A stretch of DNA of 64,000 nucleotides, taken from Rotaria socialis. Its lineage: Eukaryota > Rotifera > Eurotatoria > Philodinida > Philodinidae. The notes beneath the pieces are model-generated. The model was not told where the DNA came from. It did no database searches and saw only the letters and a program-made list of their open reading frames with translations. Of the stretch, positions 35,873 to 48,500 are shown one piece after another; the first letter of the stretch is position 1; each line of letters starts with the position of its first letter. Location: NCBI GenBank assembly GCA_905331475.1, contig CAJNYU010003361.1:44631-108630 (forward strand), read 5' to 3'. Position numbers and translations under genes: made by a program.

Positions 35873-36481
35873 CAATGATGACAGATGTATGAGTGACTGT
35901 TGTGAAGTTGATGAACGGTACACTCACGTGCGCACATCTCCGCAACCAGTCATTCATATCCCACCCACATATCTAAGCACAGTTACAATCAAAGTCACAC
36001 CCTATATCTACTAGCCACCCGGCAATAAAGGCCCTTGATGATGCAATTGTTCTGTGTTTCTAGTCTTTTCCTGATCGATTGGAGTCGATGCTTGATCGAC
36101 ATGCTCGTACAAGTTCTCACTTGCCGATTTTTTTCTAGCATAGATTCAGCCGGACTGCTTTCTGTATTTCATCAACTTTATGCATGTTTTCCTTCCATTG
36201 GTGTATCTGAGTTTGTTTTCTAAGCGGAACCAATAAATAAGAGAGAGATATGATTGTCTACAAGTAACCAATGCGCTCAGAACCACGCAAGAATTTCAAT
36301 TAGAAGCAGAATTATGAACCACAGAGTTTAAACTTAGCATCTCTGTTCGTGTTGGTAATGTCGTAGGACTGGCTACTATGTGCCGGCTATCTATAGCCAG
36401 ACTTTGCTTCTTATTTGTTTAGCTAGTGATAACCGCTTTGGCCAGACGCAGTATCTCAGGCAATCAGTGGACAGCGAATTT

Positions 36482-36556
36482 GGGTGAGGGCAAGCATTTC
36501 AGACGAGACCAAAACTTCACACTGACACATCTGCACCCAGACCCACGCCCAAACTC
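36482..36556. repeat. Degenerate telomere-like hairpin
   Basis: GGGTGAGGGCAAGC is followed after ~45 bases by CACCCAGACCCACGCCCAAAC. Confidence 0.4.
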
Positions 36557-37814
36557 AAGACACTTGAGATAGCAATATGATTTAGAAATCTAATTTCCCA
36601 TCAGCAGCAGTAGCAATGATAGTATCATTTTATGTTTTGTGAAGGTTAGATGTAATCCTGTATCTTTAGATATTCACAATAGATTGATAAAAAAAAGGGT
36701 TTTTTCCTCCAAAAGTCATTATAGTACGAATATTACTACACTGCATAGTGCGCTTGAGAAAAATTGCTTTCTGTGATATTTGATCCTATTTCAAGTGACA
36801 CGATAATATACGTATTTTTCTATCATAGGCAACTGTTATACCATTCACGATTTCATATTTTTCACAATAATTTTCTACAGAAACAAGATGGAGATGTGTA
36901 ATTTTCATCGGTCAATAGTTTCTTATCAAAAACGAAACAGCCAATAACTTTTTACAATACTAATGATAACATTATTTTCACAGGGGTTGATTAAAACCTT
37001 GTTAAAAAACTTTTACCAAACGAACGAAGGCACTTTCATCGGCTTTTTCGAACGATGAGGATCATATCTCTCCAACGTTTTCTATAGAAATTGATTGCGA
37101 GAAATATGAAATAAGTCGTGCTTGGTATTGCAGTTGTATATGATAGAAAAACAGTTGTTATCGAAATTTAATTTAATATGATCAAATATCACAGAAAGAA
37201 ACCTACTTTAATACTTTCATCAACGAGAAGTGCATATTGAACTAACAGATCTGAATACTTTTCGCATATATTTCTTTATTCAATCTGAGACTACTCATGC
37301 ATGTGTTACTGATTGTAATAAAGACTAGCGCGGTATATGTGTGACAACGATATCTATCCTGCACACAGCTGAAAACGAAAATTTGAAGCAAATTTGGTGA
37401 CTTCAACGACATCAGTCATAGTGATTGTGAGAATACTTGTATCTTGTATCAACTGTGTCGAAATTCAGCACAGCTGCATGTGTTGATTAGTTTAAGACAA
37501 AATAAAGTTGAAGTAAGATCAACAAAATAACTATAGACACATCAATAGTTTTAGAAAGAAAACATATAGTTGAAGACTATAAAGATCTTTCCTTGTCATG
37601 AACTATGCTCAAATCGGAATGGCATGGCATCAATTTTGTTTCGAATTGAAAACTTTAATTCGTTGTGCAAAACTATACATTTTTTAGATGCACTTCTATT
37701 TCAATTATTACAAAAAGAAAGATTTTGTTTTAGATCGAACTATTAGAACTGCATAGTTGATAGACTACAGATAAACGTATGTGTGTAATTTACAATATCA
37801 AAGGCCACTGTTGA

Positions 37815-37822
37815 GTATAAAA
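37815..37822 (+). promoter_or_regulatory. TATA-box-like element
   Basis: GAGTATAAAAACTTTG lies about 35 bases before an ATG at 37852, a plausible core promoter for the Cys-rich/NHL gene or for a small separate gene (MVHPTEF... spliced over a GTGAGT...CAG intron). Confidence 0.35.
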
Positions 37823-37851
37823 ACTTTGAATCAACTAGGACACAGTTCAAA

Positions 37852-40800
37852 ATGGTTCACCCAACAGAATTTAGTGAGTGGGTCTCACACGACACACTCT
37901 AGAGCGAGCCGCTTCAATCGTTGTGTTTGATGACGACTTTTCTGCTTTCAGGATTAGTTTTCCGAGCAAAGTTAAATTGTGAAGAACGCGTCTCAGAACG
38001 ATATCGAATTTCTAATTATCGAAGGCTCAAGTCATGTGTTTTTACTTTTGACAAATGTGAACAAGATTGAGTATTCATTCGATATTTTAAAAAAATGTGC
38101 ATTGCCACTGTTGCGCTTCATTTTAACGCAAGCAATGCCTAACTTCCTTATTTTCATTTAGTTTCTTGATAGGTCAAGTCAAATCTCAAATATGCAATGG
38201 TATGGCTCAATATGAACGATGTTCGACAAATGCTGGCTGTGCCTGTTTACATATCCCAGGCCCTATTAGCGTCGGCATTTGTAGCTATCTATCATCCATC
38301 ACAGTTTGCTCTCAACTAGTGAAATGTGGTAACAATAACCGTTGTTATGCACCTAACCATGAATGTCTTTATCATCCAAAATGTCAGAGTACACCTATTT
38401 GTTTTCCAGTACAAAGTTTCAATGGAGCACTTTGTCCACTTATAGCAAGTACGTGAGCAATCAGTTGTTTTAACGGTAACGATGTGACTGTGGGTATTTA
38501 ATAAACAAAGCCACATATATAAAGATATATATCCACAGCCCTCACCTCTATTTTGTGCATAGAGAAATAGGTCTTGAAACAATTGCAGCAATTTAGAGTT
38601 AGACCATTACTGTAAAAGTGTAACATCAACATACTTCTACATATAACTTCCGATGTTAGACATAGAGCTACATGATTTTTTTATATGAATTTTCTATGAT
38701 AATTAATAGCAACGAACGCCACAACTACAACGGCAACTCCGACTACAACTACAACTCGTACTCCTCAAATAGGTAAGCTTTGATTAAACCTTCGTCAAGT
38801 AGCTCAATTCTCATGTTTAATCAAGTGTTTATAATGTCTTTTAATGAAATATTACTCTGCGGACTTAGTTAATTGGGCCTTGTTGAACTCAGCTATCTTT
38901 TATCATTGTGATCTAGTTTTTCGCAAAAGAAAAAAATAGCGTGAAAAGCCATATTCACTGATTTTCGTCACCCTTGAAGTTCGCAACATTTTTTTGATAT
39001 ATTATTCTAGAAAACGATGTAACGCAGGTATCCCTCAATATGAAAATGTTGTAAATTGAATGAGTGACTTATGATCCCGAGATACATTCAATATTTATTT
39101 TGCAGATACAAATATCAATTTCATCCAAGTTCAACATTAGATAGATTAATTTAAACGAGAATGGTCAATAGTTTCTTCGTCGATAAGATAGAACAGCAAT
39201 TTAAATAGGCAGAGAAATAAAAGCATTTGTTTTTCGAATGAATCTTCGATGAAAATTACATGTGATCACAAAACGCTCCTTATTTCATACAGTTAGTTTG
39301 AATTATTTTTCTTTTCGCATATGAGAAATGTGTAGTTTTTCAAAACGATATTTGAAAAAAATATCATCCGAAAAACTATGACAAAATACTACATACCCAA
39401 TGATGAATAGTTTTTTAAATAAAATTTTACTTTGTCATACCGTGTGTCTCTAAGACGAAGAAATTATTTTTTAGAACCAAAGAGAAAGTAATCCGTTCGG
39501 ATTGTATGTAATATTAAACATGTGTATAATTGTTAAGTATTGATTTTATTATATGAAATAAATTGAAGAAAATGATGCAACCAGGTGATTACAATATCCT
39601 ACTATGCACCACTGATGCAAATGAATCGAGCTTACGCTTTGTGCAAATATATTCTAGTTTCTTCGTTCCACATAAATAAAAATCTCAGTTTTCTATGTTG
39701 TACACCTTTCTACATTGTATAGTACTAGTTATCAATATAAAAAATATGTCTATTCAAATTAGCTTTTTTCGTTTCATGATCCGTTATTTTTTGACAATCA
39801 TTAAAAAGACCATAGCTGTGCTGAAAATTGTATAGATTAGGCTAAATTCTATTACAGTTTTGTTTCATTCCTCTAATCATTTTTCAACTAGAAATTAATT
39901 TATCTTGAATTCATTGGTAATATCCGCTTTCGTTATGATTGTAAGCATTTAAGCTTGGCAAGATTTTCTCATCAACAGAAGAAAAAATTACTTTTGACTT
40001 TCATACTGTTTTTCTCGATTTTTAACTCCCGCAGTAGTCGTATTGTAATTTAAAAGAATGCATTAAAATTCAAGTATTCGGAGTTGTTCTTCAATCTGAA
40101 AATACGATGATTTTCTTTATATACTATTAGTATTAAATTATATTCAATCCATTCTATTTTCAGATGACCTATACCTTAGAGTAGGCACAATTGACGAGTC
40201 TACAATTTTTATCATAGATCATAATCACCGTGGTTTTTATATCTAGAAATTTCTAAAACGAAATTTTGTTCATATGCAGGTAAAAATGATTCATACAATT
40301 TAAAAACAACTTAGGTTCATCATTCTTCTGAGAGTATCATCGCAGTTAGAAAGCGATCAAAACTTATTTTAGAATATAATCTAACTACTATAATCTCATT
40401 AACTTTAATAGCTTCTGAAAAAATACTTGTTTTTCAATCTCAAACGACTTATGACTTATCACTCCATAATAAATTCAGACTAGGTGAAATTTTACTAGAA
40501 TTAAATCAACTGCGATCTATTTCTAACGTAAGATTTCTCAGCTAAATAATTGAAACGAATGACGCGACAATCTTATCTAACTGCAGTAAAATATTGACAA
40601 TGAATAATTATTCTATAAAAATCTTCTGAATATTTTTAAATTCGTCTTTTTGATATCAAACTAGCTCTTCTAAATTTTATTGATTTAAAGTTGGTTAGAG
40701 TTCGATATGGAAATTACTTTAAACATATTTCTGTAGGATTTTAATAGAATCATACAAGAAACTTGATTGTAAGCATTGATATCTGGCATGGCGATTTTTC

Positions 40801-42036
40801 GTTTTCGACTTGTAATTCTTCCCATTTGCATTTTGCATTTAAAGAGTTCTCTCCAATGTTCTCATGTTTCCTGCCAAAGAAAAAATTTCTTAACAATTTT
40901 CTTGAGCTCATCAAAGAAAAAAAAGCAACTAGATGGACAAGGACATTCTGAATCTTTTCCTACTCTCAAGTGAGATCATTCTAACATTGACCATTCTGCT
41001 CTGCTACATCAGATTAGTAAAGATTTCTTCAGAGCTCTTTTCACATTTTCAATGTCGACTTTTCTAAGATTGCGAGGTGAGCGAGAGAGATGACGATGAT
41101 TTCCTTTATTTCTTTTAGTTATACCCACTGTTCCTGCCAATGCCAAATGGACACAGAACGGAATGACTGTTGCTGGAGGCCAAGGGGGCGACAGTGCCAA
41201 CAATCAACTCTGGGGCCCTGTTGGTCTCTTCGTTGATGATGATCAAACAGTGGTCATTGCTGACTACTGGAATCATCGTATCATGCAATGGAAGAAAGGT
41301 GATAAGACGAATGGACAAGTTGTTGCTGGTGGCAAAGGTCAAGGAAATCGATTGGATCAATTGCATTGGCCAATTGATGTACTGATCGACAAAGAGACGG
41401 ATGGTCTCATTATTTGTGATCAAGAGAATCGACGAGTTGTACGATGGTCTCGTCTTAGTGGTACAACACAAGGAGAAATCCTCATCGACAACATCGACTG
41501 TGTTGGATTGACTATGGACGATCAAAGATACCTCTACGTCTCTGACTATGGAAAAGAGGAAATAAAGCGATATGAATTGGGAGACAAGAATGGCACTCTC
41601 GTGGCTGGGGAAAATGGCGAAGGTAGTGGTCTAGATCAACTCAGCAATCCGAGATATCTCTTTGTCGATCGACAGCAGAATGTCTATGTGTCAGACGAGA
41701 CCAATCATCGTGTAATGAAATGGAATAAAGGTGCAAAAGAAGGCATCCTCGTCGCTGGAGGCCAAGGCGAAGGGAATGCTCTGACACAATTGAATTATCC
41801 TCAAGGACTCTTCGTTGATACGTTGGGTACACTCTATGTTGCAGACTGGGGAAATGAGCGTATCATGCGTTGGCCTCAAGGAGCGAAACAAGGTACTGTA
41901 ATTGTGGGTGGAAATGGTCAAGGACTAGGAGCAAATCAGTTACACGGCCCCCTATGGTTTGTCTTCCGATCGATATGGTAATCTCTATGTTGCCGATCGT
42001 AATAATAATCGTGTTCAACGATATTCTCTTGAATAG
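37852..42036 (+). CDS. Cys-rich, Thr-linker, NHL-repeat beta-propeller protein (C-terminal frameshift)
   Basis: Supported exons: ~38175-38448 (Cys-rich module, ~14 Cys, with CNGMAQYERCSTNAGCACLH), 38710-38772 (Thr linker TTNATTTTATPTTTTT) and 41119 to the end. Phases join cleanly across both junctions, including the 2.3 kb intron. The last exon encodes a six-bladed NHL propeller with repeats such as GLFVDTLGTLYVADWGNERI. A run of five C at 41948-41952 appears to hold one extra base: the current frame ends at 41979, whereas the other frame completes the last blade (NLYVADRNNNRVQRYSLE) and stops at 42036. The first exon and signal peptide are uncertain; a TATA-linked ATG at 37852 is one candidate. 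Likely extracellular or membrane-tethered; ligand unknown. Confidence 0.65.
40163..40735 (+). pseudogene. Exon-like remnants inside the NHL gene intron
   Basis: Three open, protein-like stretches lie between splice-like signals: ~40163-40278 (VGTIDESTIFIIDHNHRGFY, followed by an in-frame TAG), 40315-40529 (SSESIIAVRKRSKLILEYNL, then KFRLGEILLELNQLRSISN before GTAAGA) and ~40668-40735 (LLNFIDLKLVRVRYGNYF before GTAGGA). They share the host's strand. They could be a decayed unrelated gene or alternative exons. Family not recognised. Confidence 0.3.
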
Positions 42037-42196
42037 ACTCGCGTAAATTATGATTTTTTTTAGCTTTTTCTTTATATGAGTTGTCTCAACGCAAAATATT
42101 CACATTCTCTATTGAAATAAAACTTGAACAATATTCTTTGATGTTTTTCTCTATCGATTGACAATGAAATAAAAAAACAATTTGTCTCCCAATATG
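42037..42196. other. 3' flank of the NHL gene
   Basis: AT-rich DNA with an AATAAAA signal near 42115, a plausible polyadenylation site. Confidence 0.35.
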
Positions 42197-42860
42197 CAGT
42201 AAAACTTCTCTAATCTGAACATTGTCGGGACCGACGGAAAGCATTCAGTATAACGGGGTGATCATATAAGAGGGGCTTAAGCAAAAATAAATCTAAACAT
42301 TGAGTTTATTACTTTTCATATTCTTTCAAGTGGTTTTTATTATTTTAATACTTAAGATATTTCCAATTCGATTGAGTTTAAATATCACTTGGAGATTTTT
42401 TTTAAACAGGCTTAAAAAGCTCTGTATTATGATCAACAGCAGGTGCTTCACCAGAAATAATCCGGAATTGAACATTATACTGAGATCTGAAATGATCAAG
42501 TTATTCAGTACTTGCTTTAAAACCACGTGTATCACCTAATTCAATAGCAATATTTCCAGATATTCTTGTAAAATAGGACTAGACATTGGAATTCTCTTTG
42601 ATCTTTGAGCAATGAACCATTCATAAACATCATCATTGATTGTTTCACCATGATCACCCTTCATCTTCGATTTAACTGTTTATTTCGATTAGATTGATAA
42701 TCATCAATATATTCATGTTTTTTTAAGAATATTTGAGACAGCACCAATAGAAACTTACAATTTGTCTTTTAACTCTCGATAAAAGAAACAACGCTCACTA
42801 ACTCTTATCAAAATTAATGTTTGTTCTCATTCACGATCATTCCGAGATGTCATATTTTAA
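42197..42860 (-). mobile_element. Dead pogo/Tigger-like transposon fragment
   Basis: The right-hand terminus at 42200 reads CAGTAAAACTTCTCTAATC, followed by TGTCGGGACCGAC, the pattern of pogo-group inverted repeats. The minus strand from ~42852 carries a broken CENP-B/pogo-type N-terminus: MTSRNDRE, VSIGAVSNILKK, then GETINDDVYEWFIAQRSKRI, with several stops and frame changes before a trace of the ISGEAP motif region. The catalytic DDE domain and the other terminus are missing; the neighbour at 42991 may have removed them. Confidence 0.55.
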
Positions 42861-42990
42861 TTATGACTGGCAAAGACAAATAACAACTGTCTATTCTTTT
42901 TCTTTGCTCTCTTCTCTTCTTCATTTTCACTGTACACCATTTGTGAACGAATCAAACTCACTATAATTGCCATCTTAGCAACAGATACAT

Positions 42991-45306
42991 CCCATGTGAA
43001 AATTTCAGCGAAAAAGCTAGCTTAAACTCGCTTAAAAATTCGCTTAAACAGCACCTTTCATCGCACATTTTTAAGCGACTAAAAGTGCTTAAGATCAAAC
43101 ATTTAAGCGCTTTTAACTGATAAAATAGAATATTGAAAAAAGAAACTATTCGCGACTCTGAACTCTTTATGAACGAAATATACTTGAAATAGTGCCAAGT
43201 ACCATTTTATTTCATTAGCAGCTAAACGATCAATTATTTGAAACAGTTCTGATATATGCCGGAAACTGGTCTCGAACTTTGCTCCTGTAGTCGATCGAAT
43301 TGGAAGTCAGTAGAAGAAGCCACTTGACTACATTGTCGTACAAATAGATAACTATGAAAGTAAATTATAAATTATACGAAAATAAGATTTCACACTAAGT
43401 TGCACCCTTTTGTTTTAGTCGTGCTTCCAATTACAAACTAGAAGAATTTTAATTCTTCTAAATATTTCTGAGTTTGATTACTTTTGCGAAAAAGTTCATT
43501 TTAGAAATTGCATAATTAATCTTTTTCTCTTAAAAGAAAATGGGTTTTAAAAATTTCTGCTTCAACACTATCGGGCCAACGGCATGTGAAATCTGATATT
43601 AACCTGATTCTATAATTTGTTCTTCAGTATTTTTTATCTTTTTCCGAAAGATTTCGCCATCGAAAAGTATTTTATTTAAGTTTGATGTAATACTTTAACT
43701 TTTAGATTTCCCAGTATCAAAAAAAATATGTAACACTAGTAAAAAGGCGAGCGAACTTATCAGATGGTAGCGGTAGATTTAAAGATTGTTCTTCTCAATT
43801 AGTTTGAACACTGAAAAATGTACTTTTGATTGTAACTGGTTTGTAAGATGATCTCATTCAGTGATATTTCGTATCAATTTTATCAGCGTGTTATCATCAG
43901 TTTCACAAGCTGGTATAAAAAAAAACTAATTATGAGACTTATACACATATTCCAAGCATAATCTTCGATCGCGATTTACGGAACAACCCATATTTTTGTA
44001 CCACTATCAACAAGAAAATCGCTAAAAAATTATATTGAAAGACTTGTTAAGATTCTCTATCAGCACTGTAAGATGTGTTATAGGAAAGAATTTAAATCTC
44101 GATAAAGCACCGATAGTACTATGTTACATAATGAGCATAATTCTGTTCCTTTTTGAAGGGCAATTTCTTAGTATGTAAGAAATTGAATACTTTTACATTA
44201 ACGTAGGCAAAGTTAGCATGACATTCAAGATTTTCTAGCCTCAATTCATTTATAAACCTGAGTTGAGTTTAAAACTACTTATGCCAGATCCAGCTGTTCA
44301 AGCTCTATCGATTGGCATCTATAATATAATAGCAGTCTTGGCGCAAAAACCAACGATATCGTCTGTAATGCCATGTTTTAGATAGTTTCATGCTATAATC
44401 ATAAGCAAAATAAAAACTACTTTACTTAATGATGACATTATACAACCATATAAAAAGACTTTTTTACAAAAGCTGAACATTAAAAGGGATCTTATTGAGA
44501 GTTATTGTGAAGTTTTACTACTAGTAGAATTCTCTTAAAAACTCTGAAGTCTTCTATATTCACAAATGATTCGTGTGCTAAGTACTTTTAATCACTGAAT
44601 TTAAAAAAATTAGCAGCGAATTCAGGCTTTCTACATAACAAGTAACGCTCGTCGCTTAGACTCGCTTGACCCTCGACTGTATGTCGTGCTCTTCTGATAT
44701 TATTTATTGCTTTGTAAGCTTCAACAACACTACTCTCCAGTGTTTGAAAAAGAATGGATATGATCTTAGACCCTGACATAAAAATTGATGCTAGATTACT
44801 GTATCTTATACACATTTTCACGCTTCTATCTGTCCTGAATTCAACTGAGCACACTGTGACTTAGGGATAAACAGGTCGCTAGAGTTGGTACAATGTATAC
44901 AATATCATGCTAATACTAATCGTATAGTGCATACAAGCAGNGTACTAAGTACTTTTAATCGCTGAATTAACAAAAAGTGAACAGAGAATTCAGACTTTCT
45001 ACATAACAAGCGCTTAAAACTGCTTAAATTGGATAAAACTTCAAGAACTCCCAAGTCATTTATTTAATAATTACTTTAAAGTACTTAAGAATAAGAAAAT
45101 TTTCAGCACCGTTAAGCGAATTCCACACTAAGCCATGATAAGCGCTTAAAAGAATATTTTTAAGCCAAATCAAGCGCTTGGTTCAGAAAAATAACTTTTA
45201 ATCGCTTAAATCATGCAAACTCAAGTGCTTTTAAGTTATTAAGTTAGAAAAAAGCTATTTTAAGCCGCTTAAAAATAGCTTACAATGGAAAATTTTTTTA
45301 CATGGG
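42991..45306. mobile_element. Large CCCATG-ended element saturated with AAGCGCTTAAAA words
   Basis: The ends CCCATGTGAAAATTT and AAATTTTTTTACATGGG are complementary. The first ~150 bp and last ~300 bp hold some two dozen variants of (A)AGCGCTTAAAA in both orientations. The interior has a ~75-bp direct repeat (near 44580 and 44945, ending ...TTCTACATAACAAG), with an ambiguous base at 44941 at its junction. No convincing transposase is present; an 88-codon frame at 44588-44854 is weak. Same end type as the elements at 12410 and 56027. Confidence 0.65.
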
Positions 45307-45366
45307 ATATTTCAGACATGTGCCACCCTCTGATCTTGTTCACATTGCCGCAGTTAATAAATGCAG

Positions 45367-45420
45367 TTGTGTGGGTGGGTGTTGGTATAGATTGAAAGAA
45401 GACCCACACCCCACACCGAC
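45367..45420. repeat. Telomere-like hairpin, shares its loop with 30803
   Basis: GTGTGGGTGGGTGTTGG, then TATAGATTGAAAGAAGA, then CCCACACCCCACACCGACAC. The loop matches the copy at 30803-30845, so these are copies of one element rather than chance. Confidence 0.7.
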
Positions 45421-45592
45421 ACATTCAAATCTTACTACAGCTCCATCTAGACACGTATATATTAGAATATGTCAACCAAAATTACATCCCAGTTAACTTT
45501 TTTTCTGTATGATGATAGCCCAAATAGAGATATAGAGAAAAAAAAAATTTTATTTAATCTTCTTTAAAAAGTAAATTATAATCAAGTTCCTT

Positions 45593-48500
45593 TCACCACA
45601 AAATATAACGAAGTTTTCTTCCTCTACTGCAACTTCGGCCAGTTATAGGTGATACACGACGACTATAGATGACGATTTTGTCAATAATACGAAGTTCAAT
45701 TTTAGCAACGTTTTTCCTCTCAAGATAATCACGTAAATCCCATAGTCGCTGTTGAAAATTCGAACTACAGTAATGATCAGGCATATTATTGTAAACTTTC
45801 TTTGTCGTGATACTTGTTGAAATTTTGTTTGCAAGCAAAGCAATCAATTTGTCTTTATTTGTTACCGTTACTTCAGCGTCATTATCCTTGCTATCAAATG
45901 ATAAGAGCAGTTTCTTAAAAATTTCAGTAAATATTGGGCCACGATGTTGTGGACAATATTTACGCATTACACCAGCAAATCCTTCAAGTGTCTTACAATT
46001 GAGAGCAACATAACTAACAAGACGTATATTCTCCAATGATTCATCAAAACCAATAGTTTCATCTTTACCACCTGAAACATATATAACATAAATTATTAGC
46101 CACAAATCTTTTAAAAGTTTTTATACGAAATATATGTTCTATTTCTTTTCATCCCTATATTCATTTTGGTATTATTGGCCCCAACAAGTAAATCAGGGTA
46201 ATTTCTAATTATTGTTTCTTTTTGTTTTACTTTATGTCAAAGATGCAGAGTGAGTTTCCCAATATCATAACTCTGATCTTTAGAAAATAGAATATATTTC
46301 AGCGCTAAACATTGTTTAATAGAAAATATAGAATTATTTTTCCAAGTCTCCTAAACATCACAACTTAGATATGACCCAAAAGTTCGACTTCAGAGAGAAG
46401 ATTTTCAGCTTAGTCAATTGTATCATCTCTGAAGATCAGGAACTAGCGTAGAAGAGGGCGCCTTAATAATGAAACTTTCTGTTATTAAGTAAGCGTAAGT
46501 CACGAGTAAGTCCTAATAATATAATCGGAAATATCACTTGAGAACTACTTATTAATGTTTTATCTAGGTTAATTGCACTTTTTGCTTATCAATGGACTTT
46601 CGTAAATATACTTACTTTGTAGTTTTGCATCAATTACAGATAAGATATGGTCTTTATTTGGTAAATTTTGTAACCCTCCACCAGATGTGTCTAAATAAAT
46701 TAAATAATAAAATATAATTAATAGTTCCCATCTCAAATGTTCATAATCTAAATTAGTTTCAATGTAATCTTCTTTAATTTGACAATAATTAAACATAGTT
46801 TTTAGAAAATTGGGTATTGGTAATAGAAAGCTTTTGATATAATCAAGCTCAATTTCATCAAGTATCATAAGACGACGATTTTCATGTTTAATGTTTTCAG
46901 CTATTAACTGAATTGGTTCTTGTAATTCATCATGGAAATAATCAATAAAACTTTTTTCAATGTAGTCAGGATCCTTATTTATTTCAGTAGAATTATTTTG
47001 ATTTTTGGAACTAATTGCTACTGTAAAACGCTTTTCTTTAGAACCGTAGATAAGATTTTCAACAGTTTGTTTTGCTTTCAACGATCTTTTTGTGTAGTTC
47101 TTTTGATATTCTTGTCTAAGATATTCATAATAAATGGGTAAGAGAATCGATGTGACATTATTTTTCAAATAACCAATCATCAATGGTGTGCATAAATCAT
47201 ATTCTTCATTACTAACAATAACTTGTCGACTTAATAATTTTTCATATGTTTTCTCACCATGTTTTTCAGCTGTTTTAAATCCTTGTGATTCATTTATAAT
47301 GAATTGACATACTTTTTCTAGTTCATTAAGAATTTGTTTTTGTCGTTGCGTTTCTGTACGTTGTTGAATTATTTGATAGAGTAATTTTAAAAGACCTACT
47401 TCTTGTTGTTTATCATATCCAACACTATCTAATGTATAGAGATACCCGAGCCATATACCTTCAAGTATTCGTATTCGTTTCATATGTTCATCATTGATGT
47501 ACAATGGTATAACAGCATTTATACGTTCACCTGATAGAGTACCAGTTACATAATAAACTTCGTTTAGAGATGTGAATTCTCCTTGTAATTGTCGATCAGT
47601 TTTAGCTACATTGATTGCATTAATAAATGAATCATAGGATATGATAGTATTAGTAAGGCTCAAAAGTGTTAAGCCTTTTGTTGGATTAGTGATGGCTTCT
47701 TCATCGCGTTGAACGAGAATACCTAGTAAATGATAGAGAAAAATAAATCGACAATCAATTCTAAGAAGCCTTATTGAGTTATCAATGAACATCGTATGAA
47801 TCATATCTACTGTTCGGCTAGAAGTTCTACGAAATGTGGGTGTGGGTGTTGTTGTCGATTAATTAAAGATATTGATATTCGTCCACTGCCGCATACATCA
47901 TTCTTTGATGCGGCACTTTTCTAACCTGACTCCTATATTTCCTGGAAAATCTTGAGTACATTACTATTTACAATATTGTGGTTTTAGAAAGATTAATACG
48001 TTTTTGGGATTCACATAGACTGTCGGATATAACACTCATTCATCTATAATCTTATCTATGTTTTGGCGAATTTTAATTTTCTATATTATTTGTTCAAAAC
48101 TAGTAGTCTTACGAAGGAAAATCCCCAAGTGTTGGCCCGGAGTTTGGAACGAAAATCATATAGGGCTATCAAGTCAAGTATTCTCATCTCAAATATGGTA
48201 AAATTTGCTGCTGAGATTGAACCGGTGAAAAAGTTTCAAGAAGAATATTTTTCGATAAAAAACACAGAGGGGCACCACGGGTAGGGGTGGACCAGTTAAT
48301 TTAATTCGAGTTAATTAACGCTGCTAATTAACTCGAATTAAATTAAATGATCCATCCCTGGAGTGATAATTTTAGGTTAATTCAAAACCAACGTCAGCTA
48401 AAAGCGTTAACCGTTAATATTAACAGTTAACGCTGTTAGTTAATTAACACCGTTAATTAACTCGAATTAAATTAAATAGTCCACCCCTACCTGTGGTACC

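Larger units (their letters stand above)
35512..37851. other. Intergenic DNA
   Basis: No supported gene. Telomere-like stretches at 35854-35872 and 36482-36556. The frames at 35690-35923 and 36035-36223 are unsupported. Confidence 0.45.

Noticed and set aside
43245..43330. Possible third tRNA-like sequence
   Set aside because: Only a GTTCGAGACC-like box is present; the stems do not pair convincingly.
46569..47804. VWA exon 3 starting at the Met near 47804
   Set aside because: The acceptor ACTAG before 47722 joins exon 2 in phase and gives a continuous DNILCL-GILVQRD region; the upstream part is intron.
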